64,000 nt of DNA from Dipylidium caninum (Eukaryota > Platyhelminthes > Cestoda > Cyclophyllidea > Dipylidiidae): assembly GCA_017562135.1 (NCBI GenBank), contig QEYB01001436.1, forward strand, positions 310,001 to 374,000, written 5' to 3'. Below are positions 13,201-24,800 of the stretch, in pieces (positions within the stretch are counted from its first letter, which is position 1; the number at the start of each line of letters is the position of its first letter). A program made the translations under genes and the position numbers. Below the pieces are notes generated by a model, which was not told where the DNA came from, ran no database searches, and was given only the letters and a program-made list of their open reading frames with translations.

Positions 13201-16200
13201 CATGCGCAAGACAACCCACTTGGTCTCCATCAGCTCCATGTTCTCCCGAATCAAGTTGTCCACCTCCTTCTGCATACCGGCTGAAAGTGAAGGGGAGCGG
13301 AGACTGAGGAGGTGGCACGCAGTGGGTGGGGATGGGAGGGGAGGGGAGAAGAGGCACACCGCGTGTGCATTTGTGAGTGTGCGAGGAGTTCAGTGCGAAC
13401 GTGCGTGTGCGAGTTAGGGTGCCCGTAGCAGGTTACACAAGTGTTGGCGATGGTTCATGCGTCTTACACAGAGATTCGCCTAAAATCACACGGTTAAGGC
13501 GGAGGGTCGGAGGAGAAGAAAGTGAGAAACTATTTGTTTAGCAGAAGTAAAATGATAATGATTTGAGTGGACGAATGTGTCGACGCGCCATTTTAGGCAA
13601 AATAGAATCTTTTAAAAATCGACTTTTGACATGGCTTTTCATAGGCGGCTCGAGTAGACTGGCGCTGCACGAAACGGCAAACGCATCTGCTGGTGAAAGC
13701 AGAGCATGACAAGCGAGGAGCCGCTCCTTCGCTCACTGCTGCTGCTGCAGCACTTCTCCACGGCCAATGGTCGCTATTTGTCGCAAGGGTGGCGCCGGAA
13801 AGATTGCGTTTTAATGGAAAGCGGCCTTTGGGTGAACTTGACACGGAGACGAGTGTCTCCATGCTCCAAAAGGAGACGCCTCAACCCTACACAGAGTATA
13901 AATTTCCCGACGCTATTCTCACGCGAGCGAATAGAAGAAGAGGAGAGACACATGGCATGGAGGAAGCATTCCTTACGCAATTAATGAGTGAATGAGAGCA
14001 AAAAACTGCCATTCCACTTTACAAAACGGTACTAATTTGTTAAATCCATTATTAGGGCGGTAGGAGGGAGGAGAACACACAAGGTTACGGGCAACAAGGG
14101 GTGAGGGAGGAGATCACAGCTGTGGTAGGCGCTCCAACCTTTAAAAAAAACCTACCGAAGTCATGAGTGTTCTCGGACTCAGAGTTTTGACCAATTGCAG
14201 GACTCAACTCGTCTGCATGCGATTTTCATTGAGAAGGAGATGATGGAGACGTTTGATTTTCAAATCACGACCACGACGCCGGCATGCATGCAAAACCGAA
14301 GCAGGGAAGCATAGTCATCATCGACATCAACAGAAGGAGCAAATAGCACAGGCAATTAAGGAAGGTGCATGCTTTTTACCAATGCAAATGACAAGTCAAC
14401 TCTCGACAGCCTCGAAAGGAGGGATGCACTGCGAATGCAATGACGGGTGGAGGAGCTGTTGCGTGGACTGGACGCCCAGCCTGCGGGACGATGCAGTCAT
14501 CGAGGCCCTCCAACTCCTCTACACCGCCTACCTCATGATTTTACATGAATATCGTAGTCACAAGTGGCCAGTAAAGAATGAGGATAGTTTAAAAACAATG
14601 GGCATTGGAATGGCCAGGCAAAAAGAAATTGCGTGACAACGACAAGCAAGTCCCAGGCAGGCAGAAATTGGATCAAAAGCCTTGATATTCACCTGCGAAA
14701 TCCTCGTCTGCCGGCGGGGTTAGGTCGCCCTCCATCGCTGAGAGCTCATCAAAACCAAGTCCGGCACTGAAAAAGGCGGAAAAGAAGAAGATGGGCATTC
14801 GAACTCGGGGAGTGAAGAGTAGTAGGGCGATCAGAACCCACCTTGTTGTATCGAATGCATTGCCAAACCGTCGGGCAGGTGCTAAGCAGATGAAAAGGAG
14901 AGAAATGGAAATAGTATTCTTGTTCAACTACTAAATTGTCTCATGAACAAGATGGTAGAGAAAATATATACCCTCAGTTTAAAGACTGAAAGTTTCCCCT
15001 TTCAACCAGATTTTTTCATGCACGATGACTACATTAGAGCAGACACGATCCTCGTGGGCAACTTTGACCGAAGGTGACCACTCAATGTCCACTTAGTATT
15101 TAAAAAAGATTGAAAAAAGGCCCATTTTAAGGTCTGCGGACCAATCAATTGTGACAAAGTCAGAGAGTGGTGGGGAACTTTTGAACCCGTTCCTAAAAAA
15201 CAATGGCCATAAAACGAGTCAACGAAGAAGGAAGCGTCGAATGGTAACGAGGCTAACGGTGAAGCTCGGTCGACCTGATATACCGCTTACAACGACGCTG
15301 TTGGATCAAACAGATCTGCAAAGACGCGGCTTTGCCAATGTTGAGACGATCTCTGGGGGGATTAGTCAAACGAGTTGGTGAGTAAAAAAGGGCTTTTAGG
15401 TCCAGTGGCGTCCGTCAAAAGGACTTACCTCCAACAGCCACCCCACCAAAGTCGGCCGTTGACCTGTCACACGCACTCTGTCTTACAGTTTATGATGACA
15501 TGCTGGGGCAAAAACCACAACGGATAATCACGTCTCCTGCTGGTGACACGAAATTTCAAGTTGATTCAAAACGACTGCTTGTTTATGGTCATTATTTTGA
15601 AAATAGCGGTGGGGCACTTAACGAAAGCCCTGAAGATGGTGACTAAAAGCTGTGGCATAAGACTTCTAAGCCTCTACACTGACAATTCAAGACGCCAAAT
15701 TCGTCCGATTCAATGGCACAGTCGGGGCACCAAGATTGGTTTCCTTAAGGCGACTACTTTTCAACAAGACGGGGTTTCACAAAAACGGGGACGAAGACCT
15801 TACAAGTTATGCATTTCACCTAAAACTTCTCACTTTAACTCACTCGGATCCCGTGTCTTGACAAGAGGAGTCAAAATAGAGGTCGAATGCTTCAACAAAT
15901 CGTTCAATTCAGCATGTGACCGCAACAGCTCGTTGATGCGTTGGTGAAGCTTTGAGTTCTCCTTCGACGACTCGAACTCCTTTTGTTCCATACGCACGAC
16001 TGGAGAGGAGGTTAATATCGACAGATAAGGAGAAACATTCCTTTAGGCGACAATGCAATGCTGGGTTGAAGCTGATGCCTTCCGCCTGTCCCTAACAGAA
16101 GCTAGTGAAGGTTTATTTATTCACCAATGACTGCTCCGTTAGGAAAACTCCAACCATTTGATTAATAGAACCGATTTTGGTCGCTTATTACTTTATGCCA

Positions 16201-18240
16201 CGTCTTATTCGTTCCGCTGACAGGTGATCAGTAAGCGACACTGCTTTAGGTGGCAACAAATTGAAGGAAATCCCTTACGACACAAAAAATTCATTAAAAT
16301 CTCACTCGAGCCAAGAAATGGCTCATTTCAATAAGGAAGGTACTTTAGACGGATCGGACGACATCACGAAAAAAAACACTCACGTTGTTCCTCGGTGTTC
16401 TTCGATTTCATTTCGAGTCGGCGAATTTGGGTGTCATTTTGCGCCAAAGCCTCGTACAACGTCTTCCGCTCGTTGTCAAATTGTTCCTCCACTCGCATCA
16501 GTAACTGCAGAGCAGATGCACAGAGGGAAGGAGGCCAACAATGGGCATGGATATCTATAACTCCCAACAAAAGCTGTTGTGACCCACTTCCTCCAACCAT
16601 CCCACACTTAGTGGACATTTGTGATGGCATTTACGCTCATCCGTGCCCGTTTTCTGACTACGGTAAATCAAGAAATGCAATCATCTGCAGACTAGCACTT
16701 TGACAAGGCGAGCCACAACACCATAGAAGGCGGATACATCGAATTACTCGGCACGTACTCTCATTATATTAGTTGCATTCACTTTTCCTGGTCCTAAGAA
16801 ATTCTCAAATTATCCTTCTACTTTCCTGTAAGTAATGAGAATCTTCGAACGAAGACAAAGTAAAAGCAGATAAAAAGGGGCGAGTGAGGAATTGGTGAGG
16901 AATCAACAGAGACGAAATAAAATGATCTAGGGGGGAAAGATATACACCCATGAACGATAGGCTAATAAGTGGACAGTTTGCTCACCTACTGGGCCGGTGA
17001 TTCCAAAGCGACAAACAAATAATACTTAACTTGAAAAAGAATGACCTCTTTTTTTAGACAGACAAGTCTCCGGTCGACGTGCCAAAATCAATTGACGTCC
17101 TTCATATCAGGAAAAGTATACTTTTATAATGATTAAATCACATTAAATCCCGCCCATAATCAGTATTATTCTCTTCTCTCAGCCAGATCTCTGCAAAACC
17201 GACTCAGAACAGCATACCACTTCATACTGCCCCCATGGTTGCCACTGCATCCTTCCTTCGCAATTTCTTCCCCCAGCCCCACCGCACTAGCACTCATCCC
17301 CAAAGTGTCCCCTAAGACTATTGTGTTTTCTTTCTCGTCTAACCGAAAACAAATAGGTACACGGGACGAAACACAAATCCAATGTCTGTCTTTTAGTAAA
17401 TCTCCTTATTCGTAAGACGCATGTAAGTCTCCGAATAAATGGTGGAAACTAAAGAAAAAACGACCAACATGAACCGACAGAGGAATAAAAAAAATTGCTC
17501 ATTCGGTATGCACCTTAATAAGCCAGAAGCTTAAAAGAATTAGCTTCGGCCGATAAAATTATTACAGAAATTAGACACATCACTGGCAGTAGTTTATACT
17601 CCTAAGCACCAAAAAGGTTCCTACCGAGACTGTGGAATTTTCCCCTATAGCTAAATGAACCCAGTCATCATTCGCCAATTCTGAACTTTTACGTTAGTCG
17701 CAGATCAATGTGAAGAATTAATAATGGATAGGTTCTATTTTCACATCACATATAGTAATTTTGAGAAAAAAACATATGACATAAGCGCAGCGGCGTCTTC
17801 TCAAAGAATTTTGAGAAGCAGAATAGGTAAAAACTTACGTCTTCAGTTTCGCGCCGAGCATCCTTAGCCTTCATGAGCTGAGCACTGAGGGAAACATTCT
17901 CCTCGCGTAGTTGAATAACCTCGGCTTTGTAGGCGGCATGATCTTTGTAGAAGTCATCCAACTGCTCGAGTACGGTCACCACCGTAGGTAAAAGCCGCTG
18001 CACAATTTTTGCCCCGGAACCAATTGACATACCTTGCTCCTCCGAGGCCAACACGGCCTCGAATTCAGCGTTAAAACGATGCGCAACAGCCTGCACCTCA
18101 GGCGACAAGGATGTCAGATCCGCAGCCTCCGCAGATGCGAAGAGTCGAAGGTCAGACCGACCTTTCCTTGGTATCTCGTTATTGTCTCCTCCTGAGCCTT
18201 CTGCCACCAACTCCTCTTGCGCCGGTTCTCCCATGCTCAT
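4234..18240 (-). CDS. MAPK8IP3: JIP3/JIP4-type kinesin and JNK scaffold (sunday driver/unc-16 family)
   Basis: Cytoplasmic adaptor linking kinesin-1/dynein cargo and JNK signalling. Exon 18240-17839 (ATG; 134 aa) carries the RH1 region with VQRLLPTVVTVLEQLDDFYK. Exons 16504-16384, 15999-15844, 15463-15429, 15352-15291 and 14766-14693 follow in phase. 13280-13220 plus 13176-13120 give the leucine-zipper stretch (EVDNLIRENMELMETK then NALNIVKDDLL), nearly word-for-word the JIP signature. 12963-12816 is coiled coil; 12371-12127 is RH2 (FTKSEMMRLISDRNYYKERF). 11391-11097 holds the FGWVRGFG motif region. The C-terminal beta-propeller-like part includes 11014-10967, about 10180-9540 (unresolved), 9248-9083, 8381-8100, 7568-about 7295, 6885-?, 5766-5638, 4935-4834, 4667-4521 and 4298-4234, ending AYAIVWSVNM, as in family C-termini. 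Exons between 10.2-9.5 kb and 6.9-5.8 kb are not resolved. Human JIP3 versus JIP4 cannot be separated; one ancestral gene is likely. Confidence 0.93.
4676..4772 (+). repeat. Purine-rich tract in a JIP3/4 intron
   Basis: About 95 nt that are almost entirely A/G on the plus strand (GAGGA/GACGA-like units), so almost pure pyrimidine on the transcribed strand. It directly precedes the acceptor of exon 4667-4521 and may simply be an unusually long polypyrimidine tract. Confidence 0.7.
5855..5868. repeat. G14 homopolymer
   Basis: Fourteen consecutive G within a JIP3/4 intron just upstream (in transcript sense) of exon 5766-5638. Such runs are prone to length error and polymorphism. Confidence 0.9.
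6965..7290 (+). repeat. Long purine-rich stretch with G-runs in a JIP3/4 intron
   Basis: More than 300 nt strongly biased to purines on the plus strand, with two long G-runs near 7000-7020, and GGGGA/GAAGA-like units afterwards. It occupies the intron between exons 7568-7295 and 6885. It yields long low-complexity open frames on both strands that I treat as non-coding. Confidence 0.65.
14767..18240 (-). other. JIP3/4 5' introns, no other gene seen
   Basis: Introns between the first six coding exons. The largest, about 1.3 kb (16505-17838), is AT-rich and has no supported ORF. Plus-strand frames such as the one near 15543-15947 run antisense to exon 15999-15844 and lack any family resemblance. 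Confidence 0.5.
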
Positions 18241-19779
18241 TGGATACGCTAAAACCTCGTCACTGCAATGATTGACAAGCCGTCGAAACGAGGAGTTATT
18301 AGTCTATGAAGAAAAAGTCTTCGGATGCAAGACACATCAGTATAAATCTTCGACTTAAATCACTACAGGGAGAGGACCTGTGTATAAACATTTGGAGCAC
18401 AGGTAATTCACTTTATATCATGGGATAAGTTGAAAGAATCAGTAAGAAGAGCCCGTGAGCGTTCAGTTACTATTTCACAAACATTTGGAGGGTTGTGAAA
18501 CTAACCGACGGCGAAGGAACTTCAGGCGCCGCGGCGGTTGGCGAAGTCGGTCGAGACAAGAGATTCAGTATAAGCACATGTTACCCGAAAAGTATGCACA
18601 ATTAATAAGCTGAAAATATTTCCTTTCCGCCTTGAAAAATTAAGACAAATTTAAAGAATTTGACGTACAGGCTTTTTTTAAGTAGCATTCACTATACAAT
18701 TTAAGGAGACTATCGTCTTATGCACTTGCGCCTAGAGGTAACTATACTTCGCACTATAGAGCAAGATTGTGCATGCATTTAAGAGCCGTCACTTTAATAA
18801 ATGCTGCTTCAATTAGTTTTCTTAAGACTCTTTTTGATTTCATTTAATGCGCATGTGTAGATGCAACATGCTGTGTTGCAGTCCTCACGGCACCACATTC
18901 CTACAGTACGTACTGGCAAGCCTCCGTAAACAATACTCTGAGAGTTATTAGAGCTTCTTTCCCTACAGTCATTTAATGAACAGCCATGCTAATTTTTCTC
19001 GTGGCTGATCAAGTCTCGATATTAGTGCAGCATTGAAAGGATTAAGCAAAATTTATCAACCCATGCTCGTATTATTTATTTTGGTACAAAAGATCGATTA
19101 CTTCAGGAGTACAAATGCCGCATATAATTGTGTAATGCAACATGGACTTAAGGGCGCCCCGACATCTTAGCCGTTGGTTTCGTGTAAAACGTGTGTTCAA
19201 ACATTTTTTGACGAGATCTCTTCTCGCTGTTGAGAAATGCATGAATACACGCGTCGTTGCAATCTACAAGCTCACCGTTGCATTTTGAGCAACAATCGCT
19301 TACGAGAAATTTTTATGCCATCCTTTCATCAAAGCTTTGCTGCTGCTTTGATGAGCTAACTGTAACTTCGTTGGTACCAGGCCGGTCAAAATGGAGCATT
19401 GACAGTTGCTGTTCTAGTCTACTAATCATTAGGAATTTTTTATTAAGTTTCAGTAATGTTTCGAAAGGAAAACCACATTTTATAAAGGTAGTATACCCTC
19501 TGCTCACTATTACAATGTCAATACAACATGTAATGCTTAGAATCTTCTGCATCCTGCGATTACGACGTTTGCCTGCCAAAAATGCTTTCACAAAAACGTT
19601 AGTTTGCATTAATATTGAACAAAACCACAAACCAAACAACTAGCTTTATTTTTGGCTGTATTATAAGCTTACATCTAAAACCTAAACATCGTATATACAT
19701 TATTATAATAGTTTGATGTAGCTCAGTGTATAACAACCTTGAGAGAAGCGCGCAATCCAAGCGGTGGGGCGTAAGCACT
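18241..19779. promoter_or_regulatory. Divergent intergenic region between JIP3/4 and TSPO
   Basis: The JIP gene starts leftwards at 18240 and the TSPO homologue rightwards at 19780, so this 1.5-kb AT-rich interval must carry both promoters. No supported ORF. No clear TATA, initiator or trans-splicing signal could be assigned by eye. Confidence 0.45.
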
Positions 19780-20328
19780 ATGGCCTTGTTCTCAGGCCTG
19801 CGCACGATGGACCCGTTCTACCTTTGCATTTGTGTAGGATTACCATACGCTGGTGGCGCTCTAAATGTTCCTACTATTTTTGGCAACTTGGGGTGGTACA
19901 GAGCCCTGAAAAAGCCCCCTTTCTTTCCCCCACCTTGGTTCTGCGCTACCGTTTGGACATTTCTTTACGGTTCGATGGGACTTGCATCCTATTGCGTTTT
20001 AAAAGAAGTCGATGAAGGAGTTACGGTAACACTTCCCCTTACCCTATATTCAGCTCAACTGTTACTCTTTTTGTCATGGGCCCCCGTCTATTTTGGATTG
20101 CATAAGTTGAAAACGGTACGTCTCTAAATTTGTGCTTTATGTATTTTACAGTCAGCGTGTATAATGGTCGCCAACTTCGCCAGCGCGCTACCCTGTGCGA
20201 TTTCGTTTGGCCATGTCAACAAGACTGCTGGTTTTCTTATGGTGCCCCAAGTACTATGGGTGTTGTTCGGCACATATCTCAACGTCGCCACCGCCATCAT
20301 AAATCAAAAGTCGCTCAAACACGACTGA
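19780..20328 (+). CDS. TSPO: TSPO (translocator protein, peripheral benzodiazepine receptor)
   Basis: Two exons, 19780-20115 and 20152-20328, joined in phase 0 across a 36-nt intron (gtacgt..tttacag). Product 170 aa, matching the usual 160-170 aa. TSPO is a five-helix outer-mitochondrial-membrane protein that binds cholesterol and porphyrins. Exon 1 gives helix 1 and the family signature GWYRALKKPPFFPPPWFCAT (residues about 46-65), followed by WTFLYGSMGLASY. Exon 2 gives MVPQVLWVLFGTYLN (helix 5), then a basic tail KSLKHD. An upstream in-frame ATG at 19726 and a downstream one at 19807 exist; 19780 gives the family length. The C-terminal cholesterol-recognition Tyr and Arg of the vertebrate protein do not appear at the aligned positions. 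Identity is secure. Confidence 0.96.
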
Positions 20329-20652
20329 GAACCACCTCAAACGATCATCTGATTTTTCCTACTTTCGTATTCTCTTTTGCTTAAGGTCTTTCCATGCTAC
20401 CTTTTGCCTATATTTTGCAGCAAAAAAAATCGCTCTCCCCCTCGATCCCTCCAGCGATTTGCCACGACGATACCCGTCCTAAGCAGTGAATCCAGCCGCG
20501 ACCACCCAAAACCGTTTCTTAAATTTCTCATTTTGCTTTCAATAATTTCTTACAGTGCCTGACAGAGTTTGTTATTAGTTCGATTGTAATATGTAGGCGG
20601 TGCTACCGGACTCCCACTGGGAGAATCAGCTAGGAGGCCCTACTCGGCCATC

Positions 20653-20658
20653 AATAAA
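20653..20658 (+). terminator. Candidate poly(A) signal for TSPO
   Basis: AATAAA 325 nt past the TSPO stop codon, the first canonical hexamer I see on that strand. Confidence 0.45.
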
Positions 20659-20699
20659 GTTGCGATACACACACAAGCCTCATGACGGCAAACTCCCTC

Positions 20700-21780
20700 T
20701 TTTCTCGACCCTAAGTGCCCATCGCCTTCTCGTCAGAAGCACTCGCCTTTGGAAGCGTCCTATCAGCCGGATTCAAGGTGCTCTGTGTGACTGGCGGGAA
20801 ATGGATTCAAACCCAGGCAACTTTACTATACAATGGGAGATATTCGTGAAAAAACGGGGGGGGGAGGGAGGATAATGACGTTAAACCTCCCTTGCGGATC
20901 CATCTCGTTGCGAGTCGAGGCAATTAGATGACAGACTGGACTAAGTTTCGCATCGAAACGGCGCAAGCGCGAGCGTCTTCCATCGCAAGCGGAGACGCAC
21001 CCTACCATACGAGCGGTTGACGCGTTCGTTAGTCCATTTTATTTTATTAGAGAGTTTCCGGAGAGTAAAAGCAGCGGCGTGGGCAGCATTCGCACGCAGA
21101 CGTGGAGGCAGTCTGGCACAACTACGTCTACCAACGGCGACAGTGGTGGAAAAGGATGCGAAAGCGACGACTGTCAACCCAACGATGGTGGAGAGGAGAG
21201 GCAGGCCGACGGTGCCTGGGAAGGGTGGGGGCAAACACATGTACACGAGGGAACCGGGACGTTGAGAGGGGGCAACAAAGGAGTAGAGCGTGGAGACTAG
21301 TTGCGGCGTCTGTTGCGTCGCCGTTTGGCTTGGCCTCTCTGAAGGGGGGGATACTCCGCGTCTGCTTCCCCGCCGGTCATCGGCATTGCAAGAGACGAGG
21401 GCGATTTCGAGAGGTAGGCCGCATTGGTTGCCGCATCCTGGAAATGGCGCAACAAGGGAAAAGGTCAAATATCAGAACTTCTCAAGAAGAGTCCAACGGA
21501 GCCGTTCCACTCCTAAAGCGGACGCCGTGTCATAGCTGCCATCTATGCGACAGATGGATCGGTACAACTATTTTTTCCACATTGCCAATTCGACGTTTTT
21601 GGTGGACACGACCGAGACAGTCAGCTCCGAGTAGATTTGGCGTCAAAGGTCACGAGGTCAGGTGGAGTTCAGGAAGACAGGATTTTGCCTCATAAGAACT
21701 GTGCCAAGGAACAGATATGAGCTCCGAGCGAAGACGTTGACCGACGGACAACCACTCGGGTAAAGCTCACTTTGTAACGA
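20700..21780. other. Convergent intergenic stretch, TSPO to PH gene
   Basis: About 1.1 kb between the TSPO 3' end and the PH-gene poly(A) signal. Several open frames overlap on both strands (for example 20941-21468 minus, 21102-21695 plus), but none shows family resemblance or a phase-consistent splice chain. Probably non-coding. Confidence 0.4.
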
Positions 21781-21786
21781 TTTATT
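21781..21786 (-). terminator. Candidate poly(A) signal of the PH-domain gene
   Basis: AATAAA on the minus strand, about 68 nt past the proposed stop codon at 21854. Its position independently supports that stop. Confidence 0.6.
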
Positions 21787-21853
21787 TCTGCCCAGTGTCA
21801 GTGACCCTACGGGAGGGAGCAGGTGACACGCGACAGACCTCAGCGAGGCGAGG

Positions 21854-24800
21854 TCAGTCGGCTAAGGTGACAGTGTCTCCAACTCTCCTCAACCCTACTG
21901 ATAAGGCAGACGTGTAGAAAAAAAGAAATACAAATTTGAGGCGGCGTGACTGCCGATGGGAGGAATTTCAAATAAATAAAATAAATAAATAAGTAAGGAG
22001 CAGAAAGCTTTTGCCAACCATGGGCGCGAAAATGAAAATGGGGAAGCAAAGGCCAAGTCGATCTGCTCGCGCGAACAAGTCGATCTGGCAGATGTGACAG
22101 ACAGGCCGAAGGTTCAAATAAATGGCCGAACCGCGGAACAACTTACAACACCCGACTGGGGCTACTTCGGCGGTCAGCAGTAGCTCTGCAAATTGAGAAA
22201 AAGGGCGAAAGGACGATGTGAGGGCATTCAAAACCATCCTCTAAGGCAGTTGTGTACTCGAAAAAAGAACAGAGGCGCACCGCGAGGGAGAACGAAGACG
22301 CTCCGCCGGACGGGGAACACTTCAACCATTGAGAACGAAGAAAAGTTGGGGCAACTCACCGGGGGATCGGATGTACTGTGATCCTGACGAACAACTCGTC
22401 AGAATCCACCCGCTATAAGGTCCGAGGAGGTCACAAACACTCGTGGAAAGGAGCATGGAAACATGAAGGCCAAATAAATCATGCTGACCGCCTCATGGGG
22501 GCAAATTTACGCCAGAAGGTGGCGGAGAGGAGGTGGGGACGCGGGAAGGACTTACGAGGGCAATGAGCGCCTCCTCTATTTCGGCGTCGTCGAAGGGCGT
22601 GTAGGCGGGGAGGGGATGTTGATGCTCCTCTTTGCTGGGTGGGGGCTCGTGAGGCGAGGCAACCCGAGTCAACGGCACCGTCACCCCTCGGGCGTTCGGT
22701 GTCGACACCCCGTCGTCCGCCAACTCCTCCACCGTCTCACCAGTCGCCGTCGTCGACGCCGCGCACGAGTAGCTCCGCACCACCGCCACAGTCGGGCACC
22801 CGACATCCACCTCCGTGGTCGGCGTCGTTACTAAAGTTGAAGAAGTGTTGTTACTTAGATCCATATAAACAGCAATGAAGCGGCAGAATATGGTCGCGTG
22901 GACCAAGAAAGGTGACATTCTCATGGATGGCATTGGAGACAACGATGCTCGATTACTGAAAAACAGCAGAAGAGGTGGCAAAGCCTTACTCGAACTGCGA
23001 TCAAGGAAGGAGGTGACCTTATCGCTGGAGGAGCAGGGAGTGGAAGGAAGATCCACCTCCTTCTTGGGCGACATCGGTCTCGCACAGAAATGCCACTCCA
23101 GGCTGTGGTAACGCCGGAGCCTGACAAAGCCATGGCAGGTGCTTTCGTAGTTTCGAAGGAGGGAAAAGGAGTCGTCAGTGATATTCGAGGTGGAGAAGGT
23201 GGACGGCACTCGGAAACTCGAGAAGGATCGAGAGAATCGATCGTGGGAGGACTGGACAACAAGAAACAGTGGAATTTTAAAAAAAATATGCTGATTATTG
23301 AAACCTGAACGAGGCTCCACGATAACAAACCCTGGAATGCGACGATTGGAGGACGCGATGAGAAGTGGCTTGACTCCCCTCATCCGTCTCCTCCTCCTCC
23401 TCCTCCTCCTCCTCCTCTTCTTCTGCCACAGCAACTACGGAATCGTAGTAGACGCTGGAGTAGATACCACCGCCGCCGCCACCACCAGCACCGCAAAGGG
23501 AGCTGTCAGTGGGACTGTTTGGTCCAGCCGAGGGGAGAGTGGGAAGAGGAGTGACGTCCAGCACAACGGAGCGCCAAGCAGCCTGCGGCGTCGAGGCTGA
23601 CCACGTCCACCGTTTGGAGGCGGCGACAGACGCAACTTCATCGTAAATGGGCTCGGGTGAGGGCGGTGGGAGGATCTCGGAGAGTCGACGAGATTGGACG
23701 GTCGTTGAAGCGGCGGGACGATCTGGGACAAGGAGCACGATTTCGCGTATTAGAGGGGGCAAGAACAGCAAAGCCGATGAAACGGAGAAGTGGTCATTTA
23801 GCAGGGAGGCTCCAATGCGTAAAGAACGTTTTAAAGCAAGTTACACAGTCAGTACCTCGAGACAAAAGTTGTAGCAAATTTCACAATAAGCCTTTGCTAA
23901 CGAGGTCTTGGCGACCACTCACACATCACCTTCGAGAATCAAACCAACTTTCCTTCACCCAGTCCCCGACACCGCCACCTTTCGCTTTCCGCCACCCGTG
24001 AGCGTTCTGGGGGAAACCCACTTTCGAGATGGCGCTTCCCAACGTGGCCAGCGAACGTCCACGGGTGGAGCCGCCACGGTCGTTGCGGTGAGAGGCACAC
24101 GAGGAGGCACAGGAAGACCGACTCTTATCTGCCACCAACTGCTAACATGCTGTTATTTCCCCTAACAGGTGCACAAGAAGGCAGCGGCGCTGCTAAGACC
24201 TCCCTTCTCATCTCCCACATGCGCTCTCACTTCACCCCAACTTGTTCCATTCGTCTCTCTCTCTCTCTCCTCTCTCTCTCGCTTCTCTTCTCTGCTCTCT
24301 CTCGCTCTTTCGGCGCTTCGGGGACAAGAGCATCCTCAAGGCATCGTGCGCCCACTCCACTCTGTGCCTGCTCCCTTGTCGTGTCCCCTTGCTATTATTC
24401 TTTTCACTTTTATTGCGAGTAGCAGTGGTGGCGGGGGCAGAGCAGGGATTTTCCCGACTCTGGTTGGTTGAGTAGCATTAATGGAGGCGTTGTGAGTGTG
24501 CCGTCCTCCCTCTAGTCGTCTTCGCATTGCAGCACTCGACCCTGTATTCTAAGTGCCTTCCAACGCCCAGTGCCCCAACTCATTCATGACCAACTCATTC
24601 CTCCACTCCACCTCTCCTCTCCTCTCCTCTCTCTCCCTCCTTTCCTCTCCTCTCCTCTCCTCTCCTCTCCTGCCACCGCCTAGGTGGTAGACGCCAGTCT
24701 TCTCTCCACACCAAAATGGGTGGGTGCCTTCTGCCTGCTCTCTCCTTTCCCACCCCCACTGCTCCTAGCCTCCAGCCTTCAGCCCCCACCGCCTGTGAGG

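Noticed and set aside
20790..20820. tRNA-like word GGATTCAAACCCAGG
   Set aside because: No matching A box or cloverleaf pairing upstream.
22493..23434. 313-codon minus-strand open frame
   Set aside because: Only its 3' part (22830-22556) is exon-like and phase-compatible. The rest is intron with a CTC triplet run.
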